The translations under genes and the position numbers were made by a program. Under the pieces are notes generated by a model that searched no databases, was not told the origin of the DNA, and worked only from the letters and a program-made list of their open reading frames with translations. From positions 1 to 45,280 of the forward strand of contig JBFLXE010000002.1 in assembly GCA_040757455.1 (NCBI GenBank): a DNA stretch of 45,280 nucleotides, read 5' to 3'. Source of the stretch: Kmv42 sp040757455 (GTDB taxonomy: Bacteria; Nitrospirota; Thermodesulfovibrionia; Thermodesulfovibrionales; SM23-35). Within the stretch, counting starts at the first letter, position 1, and every line of letters starts with the position of its first letter. Of this stretch, positions 7,485 through 15,136 are shown piece after piece.

Positions 7485-8858
7485 ATGATTAAGAAAAGTT
7501 TTCTAACAGCACTGCTTGTAGCTATCGGCATCTTTGCATTTAGCCTAGCACAGGCAGACCAGATCGACGGCCTCGCTAATTCGGCCGGGCCAGCGTCACC
7601 AACGACAATCTATGTTAATCCGGGCGGTTTGGGTGATGCCTTGATTTATGGTTATTATAACGCGAGAGGATCATTTAATCTTATCAGGGTAGTTAATGTT
7701 AGCACAAACACAGGTGTTAGCGCTAAGGTGAGATTCAGGGAAGGAGAAGACAGTAATGAAGTACTTGACTTCTTCATCTGCCTCAGCGCAGGGGATCAGT
7801 GGAGCGCTTTCCTCATTGACGACGGCAATGTAAACAACCCGGCACAACTTGTCTGGTTTGATGATGATACACCAACGTTCCCGGATCCTCAAGGAAATAA
7901 TGTTGTAACAGATAACTTCCTGGCATCTGTAAGTCTTTCCACGGCAGCAGCTACCTCTGTTACCGCTGATGACACAAAAGAAGGGTATCTCGAGATTATT
8001 GGTGTTTCTGCATGGGCTGACGTCCCTGGTTCGGCAAAGGTCGTCGATACCCCTAATGCATGTGGTGAGACAATTGGCATTTTCGGCATAGATGAGCCGG
8101 GATTTGTAGCTCCGTCTCTTTTCGACGTGCCAAATGTTCTTGCCGGTAATGACTATATCTTCAATGTCGCTGCAGGCGCAGGAACATATGCTTACAATGC
8201 AACTCCTTTGGCTAATTTCCGGAGTACCATTGTTGCGAACCCAGGTCTTGGCACTGATGATCCTCCACGTTTGAGCGACGCAACAGAGACCTTGAATGCC
8301 GTCAACTATGTGCTTACAAAAGCCACGGAGCATGCTATCTATGACATCTCGTCCTTGCTGGGCGGTGGTGCGATGATCATTAATACATTCCCCACAAAGA
8401 GGCTGAGCATAGAGCTAGATCCTCTTGGAACACTCAATGGGCCATTCAATGACGCCGCTATCATTGAAACTGACGGAGAAATAGGAGACAGCGTTGCACG
8501 TTGTGAACAAATATCACTTCTTGTCTGGGACGATGCCGAAAATACCCCGGGTGCAACTGTTGGTTTCTCTCCCTCCGAGCCTGTTGTAAGGAGCAAATGC
8601 GACGAGGTGAGCGTGTTGCTTGTTGGTGATACAGCCACGGCTCTTCTCAACACTGAACTCGATCAGTTTAACATACCGGTAACTGGCTTCCAGCTCGGGC
8701 ATATAGACATCACCTTAACGGGTACTGGCAGAACAACAACAGTGGGCGCTCTTACAACCTCCGGTCTACCGGTAATCAGCTATGAGTTGCAGGGCTTCAT
8801 CGATGGTTTCTTCACTCACATGCTTCCGCTCAGATATACGACACAGATCGGGCCGTAA
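7485..8858 (+). CDS. Secreted protein of unknown function, possibly a major surface protein
   Basis: 457 aa with a clear Sec signal peptide (MIKKSFLTALLVAIGIFAFS, cleavage likely after LAQA near residue 24). The mature part is acidic, low in Lys and rich in Ala, Val, Thr, Asn and Asp, with repeated beta-strand-like segments and few cysteines. No enzyme motif or sorting signal such as LPXTG or PEP-CTERM is visible. A very strong ribosome site (AAAAAGGAGGAG) and a strong terminator behind the gene suggest high expression, as for a cell-surface or filament protein. I do not recognise the family. It stands between the broken lipoprotein gene and the BACON protein, so this segment appears devoted to exported proteins. 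Confidence 0.75.
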   Translation: MIKKSFLTALLVAIGIFAFSLAQADQIDGLANSAGPASPTTIYVNPGGLGDALIYGYYNARGSFNLIRVVNVSTNTGVSAKVRFREGEDSNEVLDFFICLSAGDQWSAFLIDDGNVNNPAQLVWFDDDTPTFPDPQGNNVVTDNFLASVSLSTAAATSVTADDTKEGYLEIIGVSAWADVPGSAKVVDTPNACGETIGIFGIDEPGFVAPSLFDVPNVLAGNDYIFNVAAGAGTYAYNATPLANFRSTIVANPGLGTDDPPRLSDATETLNAVNYVLTKATEHAIYDISSLLGGGAMIINTFPTKRLSIELDPLGTLNGPFNDAAIIETDGEIGDSVARCEQISLLVWDDAENTPGATVGFSPSEPVVRSKCDEVSVLLVGDTATALLNTELDQFNIPVTGFQLGHIDITLTGTGRTTTVGALTTSGLPVISYELQGFIDGFFTHMLPLRYTTQIGP

Positions 8859-8887
8859 TACTGTAAAGCCCTTATTCTTTAACTTCA

Positions 8888-8918
8888 AGGAGGCAGGAAC
8901 CCCCTGCCTCCTTTTTTT
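8888..8918 (+). terminator. Rho-independent terminator of the 7485-8858 gene
   Basis: A 10-bp perfect stem, AGGAGGCAGG (8888-8897) with CCTGCCTCCT (8903-8912), a five-base loop and a run of T residues directly after. It lies about 30 bases behind the stop codon. Confidence 0.9.
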
Positions 8919-9011
8919 AATTAAGTTCCACGAATATTCCTATCAGATCCCAATGATGGTGCCCCAAAAATCATCAGTCGTTGCGCAAAAGACTGAAAGC
9001 TAAAATAGAGA

Positions 9012-9042
9012 ATACATTGTGTAAGAGAAGTTATACATTGTG
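9012..9042 (+). promoter_or_regulatory. Direct repeat ATACATTGTG, possible regulator binding site
   Basis: The 10-mer ATACATTGTG occurs at 9012-9021 and again at 9033-9042, start to start 21 bp, about two helical turns. The similarity continues weakly after each copy (TAAG and AAG). This geometry suits a dimeric regulator binding one face of DNA. Confidence 0.35.
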
Positions 9043-9143
9043 AAGTGAAAACCATACAATTCTTGATTCTCCGTCAAAAATCAATTGATTATATTTTTTT
9101 ATGATTTATGTATAATAAAGTTATCTATGGTATATTGTTTAAA

Positions 9144-9159
9144 TGTGACAGAACTCACA
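9144..9159. promoter_or_regulatory. CRP/FNR-superfamily-like palindrome
   Basis: TGTGA (9144-9148), six bases, TCACA (9155-9159) is an exact match to the symmetric CRP-type consensus. It lies about 230 bases upstream of the BACON protein start. No CRP-family gene is in the window, so the binding protein is not identified. Confidence 0.4.
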
Positions 9160-9390
9160 GTTTTTGCTGAAAAGTTTTCCAATATTAATTGCAGAGAGTT
9201 GAATAATGTAAAGTATTAGTCCGTGATTCTTAAGATTTGATTGGTATGATGTTTGCTTATGTTTATGTTGAAATACAATTTGAAGACTTAAAAATGCAAA
9301 CGCACAAGAAAGCAAAAGTGATAAGATGATTTTCCTTCTGCAGTGGCATGTCAAATGAAAATAATGATATTCGATAAAAGGAGGTTAGCA

Positions 9391-11256
9391 ATGAAGAGAT
9401 TAGGGTTGGGTCTTGGTCTCTGTGTGATTGCGCTTATTATGTTCAGCGTAATCCCGGCAGGGGCAGAAGTTTATATTAACGATTTCCCCGAGGAGATCAA
9501 GGTGAACGAAGGCAATCCCCTTGATATACCTATATTTTTTACGGGAGGAACCTGCGCAGGAAAGCCTGTGGAGCTTTTTGTCGTGAAACAGGATATTGAA
9601 ACCTCCCATAAAGAATATTACAGTGCAGCGGGGTGGATAGCCTTTGAGGATATCGCATCTGTAAGACCTGCGCTTTCCCTTTCTTCTATGATCGAATATG
9701 CCTATATTATCTGGCAGGCCATGGAAGACACGACAGGTGTTGAACCCTTTGACATTGTCATCTGTATGGATAGTGTCGTAGACGAAGTCTTAACAGAGGG
9801 AGCTTCATGCGGGCGACAGGCAATCAACATAGTAGAGGGTGAAGAGCCGCCTCCTCCGCCTGTCTGTTCGGGTCTCTATATAAGCCCTCCTTCGATATCG
9901 GAGACTGTCACGAGAGGGATGAACAAAACGGTCCAGTTAAGCGTGAAGGATTCCTGTGGCAAAGGCATAGACTTTAACGCAACCAGCAGCCAGAGTTGGA
10001 TTGCTCTTACCAAGCAGACAGGTATGCTGAACGTGGTCCTGAGTTCTTCTTCTCTTGCCGCGGGCAACTACAATGGAATGATTACGATCACATCCGGAGC
10101 TTCAACGTCGCAGGTAAACGTGAATCTGCAGGTGAATGCTATTGGTTTTCCTATCGGCGGCGGTTGCACCCCTTCTTCACTATCGCTCTGGCCTAATCCC
10201 CTTTCCATATCCGCTTCGGCAGGGGAAACCAAGTCATCCACGATCTCTGTTACGAATAACTGCGGAGCAAATGTAGCTTACGGCGCTGCAGTTACAAGTG
10301 GAAGTCCGTGGCTCAGTGTGCCCTCCAGCGGATCAGGGACTCTCACAATAACAGTGAACACGACAGGCATGTCAGCAGGATCTTATGCGGGTGCTGTGCA
10401 AATTACGGCAAGCGGATATACAGCAGTAACGTTGGGTGTCTCACTCACCATCACCGGTACGTGTGAACCGACATCAGCCGTTATTACCCCGTCTTCAATA
10501 TCGCAGACGGTTCTCCTTGGTCAAAATGCATCGAGTGTATCAGTGAGCATAAAGAACAACTGCGGGACACCGCTCAACTATACTGTGAATACCGTTAATT
10601 ACACAAGTGGCACAGGCTGGATAACCTCTCCCGCCGCAAACGCACAGGGAACAGGAACGCTCAACGTAACGTTCAATACCTCCAACCTGCCATTAGGCAC
10701 TTACAGCGCCAGCATAACGGTAACGCCATCGTTAGGAGGTGCGAAGACTATTCCCGTCTCGTTGACTGTAACGAATGCCGATGCCTCGATCACGGAAGTA
10801 GAAAACATGAGCATGACCTATTTTGACCTTGCGGGCAACAGTGTAAAGTATTTCAAGTATATGTCAAATGTTTCGAGCTCGCAAAATCTCCCTTTGCAGA
10901 TAGGACTTGCCAATCAATATACCCAGAACGGGGTGAATAGCGACATGATAATCAAGTACGCCGGCCAGTACTGTGAGGCCGGAATTCCTACTATGGCGGA
11001 TTACAACCTGGTAAAGCAGTATGTAGCAGCAAACGGAAATTCCTATTGGTCTTCCTCGACGCAGAGCTGGCAGCCGCCCCGTGCGAGAGAGGATTTGTAC
11101 TATACGATCGCCAGCGGCTCCTTTGAATTTGTTGAAATCTATGGCAATCCGGACAATCCGAAGGGTTGCTACTATATCATGATCGTGAATACTTTGGCGA
11201 CACCGGAGACTTATTTGAGGTTGACTATTGGCGATGCGGACAGCCGCGTTCTATAA
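9391..11256 (+). CDS. Exported protein with three tandem BACON-like repeats
   Basis: 621 aa from ATG 9391, chosen for its AAAAGGAGG ribosome site and because it places a signal peptide (MKRLGLGLGLCVIALIMFSV, cleavage near AGA at about residue 24) at the N-terminus. Residues 24-150 form an N-terminal domain, followed by a proline linker (EEPPPPP, about 151-157). Three repeats of about 100 aa start near 158, 258 and 357, each beginning with a Cys, containing SPPSIS/WPNPLS-type first strands, a central (N/D)xCG motif and a closing ASG/VNL strand, as in BACON beta-sandwich domains. Such domains usually mediate carbohydrate or protein contacts outside the cell. The C-terminal region 464-621 is unassigned. 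It is probably a surface or secreted adhesin-like protein, a possible type II secretion substrate. The paired cysteines suggest disulfides. Confidence 0.78.
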   Translation: MKRLGLGLGLCVIALIMFSVIPAGAEVYINDFPEEIKVNEGNPLDIPIFFTGGTCAGKPVELFVVKQDIETSHKEYYSAAGWIAFEDIASVRPALSLSSMIEYAYIIWQAMEDTTGVEPFDIVICMDSVVDEVLTEGASCGRQAINIVEGEEPPPPPVCSGLYISPPSISETVTRGMNKTVQLSVKDSCGKGIDFNATSSQSWIALTKQTGMLNVVLSSSSLAAGNYNGMITITSGASTSQVNVNLQVNAIGFPIGGGCTPSSLSLWPNPLSISASAGETKSSTISVTNNCGANVAYGAAVTSGSPWLSVPSSGSGTLTITVNTTGMSAGSYAGAVQITASGYTAVTLGVSLTITGTCEPTSAVITPSSISQTVLLGQNASSVSVSIKNNCGTPLNYTVNTVNYTSGTGWITSPAANAQGTGTLNVTFNTSNLPLGTYSASITVTPSLGGAKTIPVSLTVTNADASITEVENMSMTYFDLAGNSVKYFKYMSNVSSSQNLPLQIGLANQYTQNGVNSDMIIKYAGQYCEAGIPTMADYNLVKQYVAANGNSYWSSSTQSWQPPRAREDLYYTIASGSFEFVEIYGNPDNPKGCYYIMIVNTLATPETYLRLTIGDADSRVL

Positions 11257-11283
11257 AGTACATAATTGCTTTTCTATACTCTT

Positions 11284-11321
11284 CAGGCTACTCTCTTTAA
11301 AAAGAGAGTAGCCTGATTTTT
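11284..11321 (+). terminator. Strong terminator after BACON protein gene
   Basis: A perfect 15-bp inverted repeat, CAGGCTACTCTCTTT (11284-11298) and AAAGAGAGTAGCCTG (11301-11315), followed by ATTTTTTC. It ends the BACON transcript 27 bases after its stop. Confidence 0.92.
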
Positions 11322-11471
11322 TCTATTTGTCTCAAGTCCTGTCGTGATTTGACGACTAAGAAATTCATTATTAGGCGGGAGGCTCTTCTCCCGGTCACAG
11401 TTTACCAAGCGTTTGAGGACCAGGCTCATATTTGAAAGGTGTGGCTTTCATTACATAACGAGGAGGTAACG

Positions 11472-12338
11472 ATGAAATCTCTTGTTCTATTCACATTAAT
11501 GCTTACTATGGTATTGCCTATATTGGCAAGTGCCGAAGATCCGGTAGTGGCGAAGATCGGCGACGAGAAGATTACGATGTCTGATCTCAACAGGATCATT
11601 GGGTATTACGACCCGAACCAGCAAAAGCTTTTTGAGCAGAACCCGCAGGCGAAGTCAACGTTGCTCAGGAGAATTGTACAGGGTATGGTGATTTCAAAGA
11701 TAGCCAAGGAAAGAGGTTTTGATAGAGATGCCCGCATCAAGGAACAGCTTCAATTGCTTTCAAATGATTTCCTTGCCGCAGAATATATGAAAAAAGAAGT
11801 AATTGCGAAAATCGATGTCGCAGAAGAAGATATGAAACTCTACTTTAAGACACATCCGGAAGAGTTTACGACACCGGAAATGGTAAAGGCGAGACACATC
11901 CTCATCAAAGTGGACAAGAACGCTTTAGATGAAGATAAGAAAAAAGCCAAGGAAAAAGCAGAAGATATCCTCAAGAAGATCAGGGCCGGGGAAGATTTTT
12001 CAAAAATTGCGGCCGAGGTATCGGATGACTCAAGCTCTAAAACAAAGGGCGGTGATCTGGGTTTATTCCAGAGAGGAAAAATGGTTCCTGACTTCGAAAA
12101 GGTTGCATTCTCTCTTAAACCTGGTGAAATCAGCGATGTCTTCGAGACTCCTTTTGGGTTCCACATAGTTAAGGTGGAGGAAAAAAAGGATCCCGTTATT
12201 GAGCCCTATGAGAAGGTGAAAGATAAGGTGAGAGAAAAAATATTTGCTGAATTCAGAAAAGTGCGGGTCGAAGAATTCATTGAAAAGGCGATGAAGGATG
12301 AGGGTGTGGAGTTGAATCTTGAACCTCTGATGGAATAG
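11472..12338 (+). CDS. Periplasmic SurA/PpiC-type peptidyl-prolyl isomerase
   Basis: 288 aa from ATG 11472, selected because AGGAGGTAAC lies directly upstream and a signal peptide follows (cleavage after LASA, about residue 21). A SurA-N/chaperone-like helical region spans 25-115, and a rotamase (parvulin) domain begins at KARHILIK near residue 129 with GGDLGLFQRGKMVPDFE and PFGFHIVKV near its end at about 230. The C-terminus is a charged helix. It folds or shepherds exported proteins across the periplasm. Its place directly after two secreted surface proteins suggests it serves them, but a general role is equally possible. Confidence 0.9.
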   Translation: MKSLVLFTLMLTMVLPILASAEDPVVAKIGDEKITMSDLNRIIGYYDPNQQKLFEQNPQAKSTLLRRIVQGMVISKIAKERGFDRDARIKEQLQLLSNDFLAAEYMKKEVIAKIDVAEEDMKLYFKTHPEEFTTPEMVKARHILIKVDKNALDEDKKKAKEKAEDILKKIRAGEDFSKIAAEVSDDSSSKTKGGDLGLFQRGKMVPDFEKVAFSLKPGEISDVFETPFGFHIVKVEEKKDPVIEPYEKVKDKVREKIFAEFRKVRVEEFIEKAMKDEGVELNLEPLME

Positions 12339-12416
12339 AATTAAGACCATAATATGCCGTTATGAGCTATTCAAAAGGGAGGTGGGGCCTATAAGCATAA
12401 TATTTAGGTGATTGCA

Positions 12417-13855
12417 CTAATAACATAGTAAACCGATTTTTAATGCTAAAAAATCTAATAACATCGTATACCATTAAGTCTTCTTTTTTGCAATTGGAAG
12501 TAGAGAAAAAATAATATGACCCTTAATTGGAAAAGAAAAAGATTTGATGATTTTATTCTCTTGTTTAACAACCAATCTCCTTTTATGAGTGATGATAGTT
12601 GCAATAACATATTGACCCTCAAGTTTTCTCCTGACGAAGTAAGTAGAGCCATTGACTTCGATTCTACCATAGGGGTTAATTTTTCTGATGAAGGAGACTT
12701 TTCCTTTAGCAATATGGATATTAAGATGTCCATTGGGATCGATATACCTCTCAAGGGAGAAGCTCCTTGGAAGATGTCCAATGGACTTCCAGAGGCGTTC
12801 TCTAAGCATCCCGGGGAATCTTGTGCCATTTTCTTTTTGGGTAAGCCCTCTATGTGGTTTCTCATAATGGTAATACCGCAGAAAACGTTCACTGGTTCTT
12901 CTAAGGACAGTAAGGGTAGGACAATTATGTCTTCTAAGCACTCTTTCCTGCCAGAGCCCATTAAAACTCTCAACAGATGCATTTCTACCTGGTTCTCCCT
13001 GTGGTATAAATACCAGATGGATGCCCAAAAGCAAATGGAGTCGGATAACTTGAGAAAGGCTGAAAGGGTAGCGTCCACCACCTGTAGCAGCCATCTCATT
13101 ATCCACTTTAGAGATACGGGAACCCCCCATATATCGCCATGCTTCAACCAGATGTCTGCACAGAGAGATAGTCTGTTTATCAGGGAACTGACTTGTGAAG
13201 GCTGTATGGCCTGCAACATCCACAGTATGAAAAGAATAAAATCTGGTGAGCCCTTTTGGGCCTCTGAGGTGTCTGGGTCCCACAAGGTCTGTCTGATGAA
13301 GGTCTCCCATCTTTTCTGCTTTGACATAGGGATAAGGCTGATTATTGCTATGATTCCTGGTCTTAACTTTACGAGTCTTTCCATAACGGAAGAGAATGTT
13401 AGCAATGGTAGAGATGGCAGGAATTTTACAGATGTTTCTTTGCCTAAGCTCCCATTGAATAACTTCTGCTCCAATTCCAGAGAATGTAGATCGTCGGTTC
13501 TTATGATCTTCCAATTCTGCTCTGAGAGAAAGAATCTTTTTAACCATATGCTCAGGAGTCCTTCTCCAGATTCTCTTTGGGGCACGGCTCTTATCTTTGA
13601 GACCTTTAAACCCATCTTCTTTAAACCGGTTGAGCCATTTGGAGAGCCATCGTTTACTCCTTTGGACCAATTGGAGTATTTTGTTAAAACCGTATCCTTC
13701 TTTATGAAGCTGTATTGCTTTGCAACGTTTTTCGTATTCATTTTCATCTTGATTCTTCATCGCCTTTATCTCCTTCCAAAGTTTGGAAGAAGTTTAGGCG
13801 ATGCTAAAAATGGTTTACGATGTTATCAGATTTTTAAGGTTTACCATGTTATTAG
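12417..13855 (-). mobile_element. IS481-like insertion sequence with doubled terminal motifs
   Basis: The element carries one transposase and ends in inverted repeats. The outer motif CTAATAACATNGTAAACC is at 12417-12434 and, inverted, at 13838-13855. A second related copy lies inside each end: CTAATAACATCGTATACC at 12455-12472 and the inverted CTGATAACATCGTAAACC at 13812-13829. The spacing of outer and inner motifs differs by 12 bp between the two ends. No obvious target duplication is seen next to the chosen borders, so the exact ends are uncertain by a few bases. It sits between the foldase gene and the small secreted protein and interrupts no recognisable gene. Confidence 0.85.
12474..13760 (-). 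CDS. IS481/rve-type DDE transposase
   Basis: 428 aa. The N-terminal 110 residues form helix-turn-helix domains (GYGFNKILQLVQRSKRWLSKW and a second HTH). The integrase-like catalytic core shows HQTD (first Asp), KVDNE (second Asp) and NASVESFNG (catalytic Glu), with 43 residues between the second Asp and the Glu by my count, longer than the usual D35E. The C-terminal 80 residues resemble the mu-type beta-barrel. The frame is intact, so the element may still be active. Its stop lies within the inner terminal motif on the left end. Long frames on both strands of this gene are overlapping by-products of its composition. Confidence 0.9.
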   Translation of the reverse strand: MKNQDENEYEKRCKAIQLHKEGYGFNKILQLVQRSKRWLSKWLNRFKEDGFKGLKDKSRAPKRIWRRTPEHMVKKILSLRAELEDHKNRRSTFSGIGAEVIQWELRQRNICKIPAISTIANILFRYGKTRKVKTRNHSNNQPYPYVKAEKMGDLHQTDLVGPRHLRGPKGLTRFYSFHTVDVAGHTAFTSQFPDKQTISLCRHLVEAWRYMGGSRISKVDNEMAATGGGRYPFSLSQVIRLHLLLGIHLVFIPQGEPGRNASVESFNGLWQERVLRRHNCPTLTVLRRTSERFLRYYHYEKPHRGLTQKENGTRFPGMLRERLWKSIGHLPRSFSLERYIDPNGHLNIHIAKGKVSFIRKINPYGRIEVNGSTYFVRRKLEGQYVIATIITHKRRLVVKQENKIIKSFSFPIKGHIIFSLLPIAKKKT

Positions 13856-13928
13856 ATAAACCCATTAGGCATTTTAGTTCCCAGTCGGTCAAATCATAAC
13901 AAAATGATTTCTGAAAAGGAGAGAGAAA

Positions 13929-14261
13929 ATGAAAAAGGCCATTATTATTATGCTGGCAGTTGTCGCACTCATATCGATGACTGTTTCATCCGGTCATGCA
14001 TACATATACGGAGCTGACTATCCAAACGGTGACAGTTCAGTTATCTTTAGCAGTTTAAGCTGGGATGGGTTCAATCATTTTGTAGTTACTTTTAACAGTG
14101 AAGATCTTACAGCAGTTGCAACAGTCTTGACTCCTTCCGGCACACCCACAGATAGTTATGGCTATTATTATTTCTGGGCTGACTTCTTTCCGGCTTACAT
14201 GGATCTCTATGGCTCGAATGACGGGGTAAACTGGTATTTTTATCAGAGATGGTATTATTAG
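13929..14261 (+). CDS. Small secreted aromatic-rich protein, unknown function
   Basis: 110 aa with a clear signal peptide (MKKAIIIMLAVVALISMTVS, cleavage likely after GHA near residue 24) and a good ribosome site (AAAGGAGAGAG). The mature 86 residues are unusual: the second half is packed with Tyr, Phe and Trp, with a YGYYYFWADFF stretch and a C-terminal WYFYQRWYY. There is no Cys. No family is recognised. It has its own terminator. The aromatic end recalls outer-membrane or surface-associated sequences that end in an aromatic residue, but at 86 residues it is too short for a barrel. Its location next to the IS means its original promoter may have been altered by the insertion. Confidence 0.7.
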   Translation: MKKAIIIMLAVVALISMTVSSGHAYIYGADYPNGDSSVIFSSLSWDGFNHFVVTFNSEDLTAVATVLTPSGTPTDSYGYYYFWADFFPAYMDLYGSNDGVNWYFYQRWYY

Positions 14262-14274
14262 AGAGTTACTTCAT

Positions 14275-14304
14275 GAGGGAGATGTAGGCAACTAAATCTC
14301 CCTC
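14275..14304. terminator. Hairpin terminator between convergent genes
   Basis: GAGGGAGAT (14275-14283) pairs with ATCTCCCTC (14296-14304), followed by TATTT on the plus side. It lies between the small secreted protein gene and the end of gspC, whose stop overlaps its last base, so it may serve both strands. Confidence 0.65.
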
Positions 14305-15014
14305 TATTTCCTGGCCGCCCCCCGGAAAACTTCCAAGAAGGCATTTTTGGCTTTTTCCACGCTCTCCTGGGACATGGGTTGTTTATCGGTTCTTGCCTGC
14401 GGAGGTTGAAAGGTTGCCGGGACCTGCCTGGATTCCGGTTGACGGCGGGCAGGCGCCCCGGCTTGAGGTTGCGCCGCTGTCTCTGATCCTGTCATCTCTC
14501 TCGCTTTTCTTCTGCTGGGATCATCCAGAAGAACGATCATCTGTTCCTCCCCCCGCACCATGACAACCTTTTCTGCTTCGACTTGTCTGAGAGTGAAGCC
14601 ACTCAGAGTCTCACCTGTTCTCAAGGACACCTGTCTTTTCCCTCTGCCGGGCGTGCTGAGAGGAGATTTCAAATCTTCGAGATATGCCAGGCTGACGTCA
14701 TCTGTTATCAACGTACCATAAAGCACAAATTCGGGTTTCGGCAAAGGCTGTTCCTCAACCTTCTCGACAGGGATCTGTCTCGTCGGATGAAAAAGATTCT
14801 CTTCTGCGATATTCACATATTCCTGGAGAGACGGAATGTCCACCTGCTCTGGTATGTCTTGCCTGTCCGCATTATTCTGCTTCGCAGCCGGCGACGCATA
14901 CTTGACTTTGATATCCAGAACCGGGGTAAGAAAGTAAAGAGATAAAATCACTACCGCCGTCAGTAATAAAATATTAAGCGGGTTTATGTTTCTTATGACA
15001 ACTCTCAAATTCAT
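14304..15014 (-). CDS. gspC: Type II secretion inner-membrane protein GspC-like, without PDZ domain
   Basis: 236 aa bitopic inner-membrane protein. A short cytoplasmic N-terminus is followed by one membrane helix (about residues 12-31) and a periplasmic region with the GspC/PilP homology (HR) domain: ENLFHPTRQ at about 72-80, then LYGTLITDDVSLAYLED near 98-114 and a second short beta segment. The C-terminal 70 residues are Pro/Gln/Arg-rich and lack a PDZ or coiled-coil domain, so it is shorter than enteric GspC. GspC connects the inner-membrane platform to the secretin. It lies apart from the other gsp genes, beyond the regulator gene on the opposite strand. PilP-like ancestry is an alternative reading. 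Confidence 0.75.
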   Translation of the reverse strand: MNLRVVIRNINPLNILLLTAVVILSLYFLTPVLDIKVKYASPAAKQNNADRQDIPEQVDIPSLQEYVNIAEENLFHPTRQIPVEKVEEQPLPKPEFVLYGTLITDDVSLAYLEDLKSPLSTPGRGKRQVSLRTGETLSGFTLRQVEAEKVVMVRGEEQMIVLLDDPSRRKAREMTGSETAAQPQAGAPARRQPESRQVPATFQPPQARTDKQPMSQESVEKAKNAFLEVFRGAARK

Positions 15015-15023
15015 TAATAATTA

Positions 15024-15029
15024 ATTATA
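15024..15029 (-). promoter_or_regulatory. Extended -10 promoter close to the gspC start
   Basis: On the minus strand TGGTATAAT gives a perfect -10 with the extended TG motif. It ends only nine bases before the gspC ATG at 15014 and no Shine-Dalgarno sequence is present. Transcription would start within about three bases of the ATG, which implies a leaderless message or a later true start. Confidence 0.45.
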
Positions 15030-15136
15030 CCACAAAGATTTTATCATGTTTTGCCGGAGTGCATTATGCCCGGTGACTGTGATAATATAAGGATGTCTAT
15101 TTTGTCTATTTTAAACTGATTGGCGGCTTTTAGGCT

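Larger units (their letters stand above)
8919..9390. other. Long AT-rich regulatory intergenic region upstream of the BACON protein
   Basis: About 470 bases without a credible gene. It contains a direct repeat (9012-9042), a TATAAT hexamer at 9111-9116 without a convincing -35 box at normal spacing, and a CRP/FNR-like palindrome at 9144-9159. The 71-codon minus frame at 9139-9354 has a hydrophobic stretch but no ribosome site and is not supported. The region ends with a strong ribosome site, AAAAGGAGG, before ATG 9391. Confidence 0.55.

Noticed and set aside
7671..8333. 220-codon minus-strand frame
   Set aside because: Antisense to the 457-aa secreted protein, Cys-rich by chance of codon complement, no ribosome site.
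9139..9354. 71-codon minus frame with a hydrophobic signal-like segment
   Set aside because: No ribosome site, AT-rich intergenic region, no partner or homologous motif.
12455..13859. Long overlapping open frames (430 aa minus, 447 aa plus) in the IS element
   Set aside because: They overlap the transposase in other frames, lack recognisable domains and have composition typical of shadow frames; the 428-aa frame carries the catalytic motifs.
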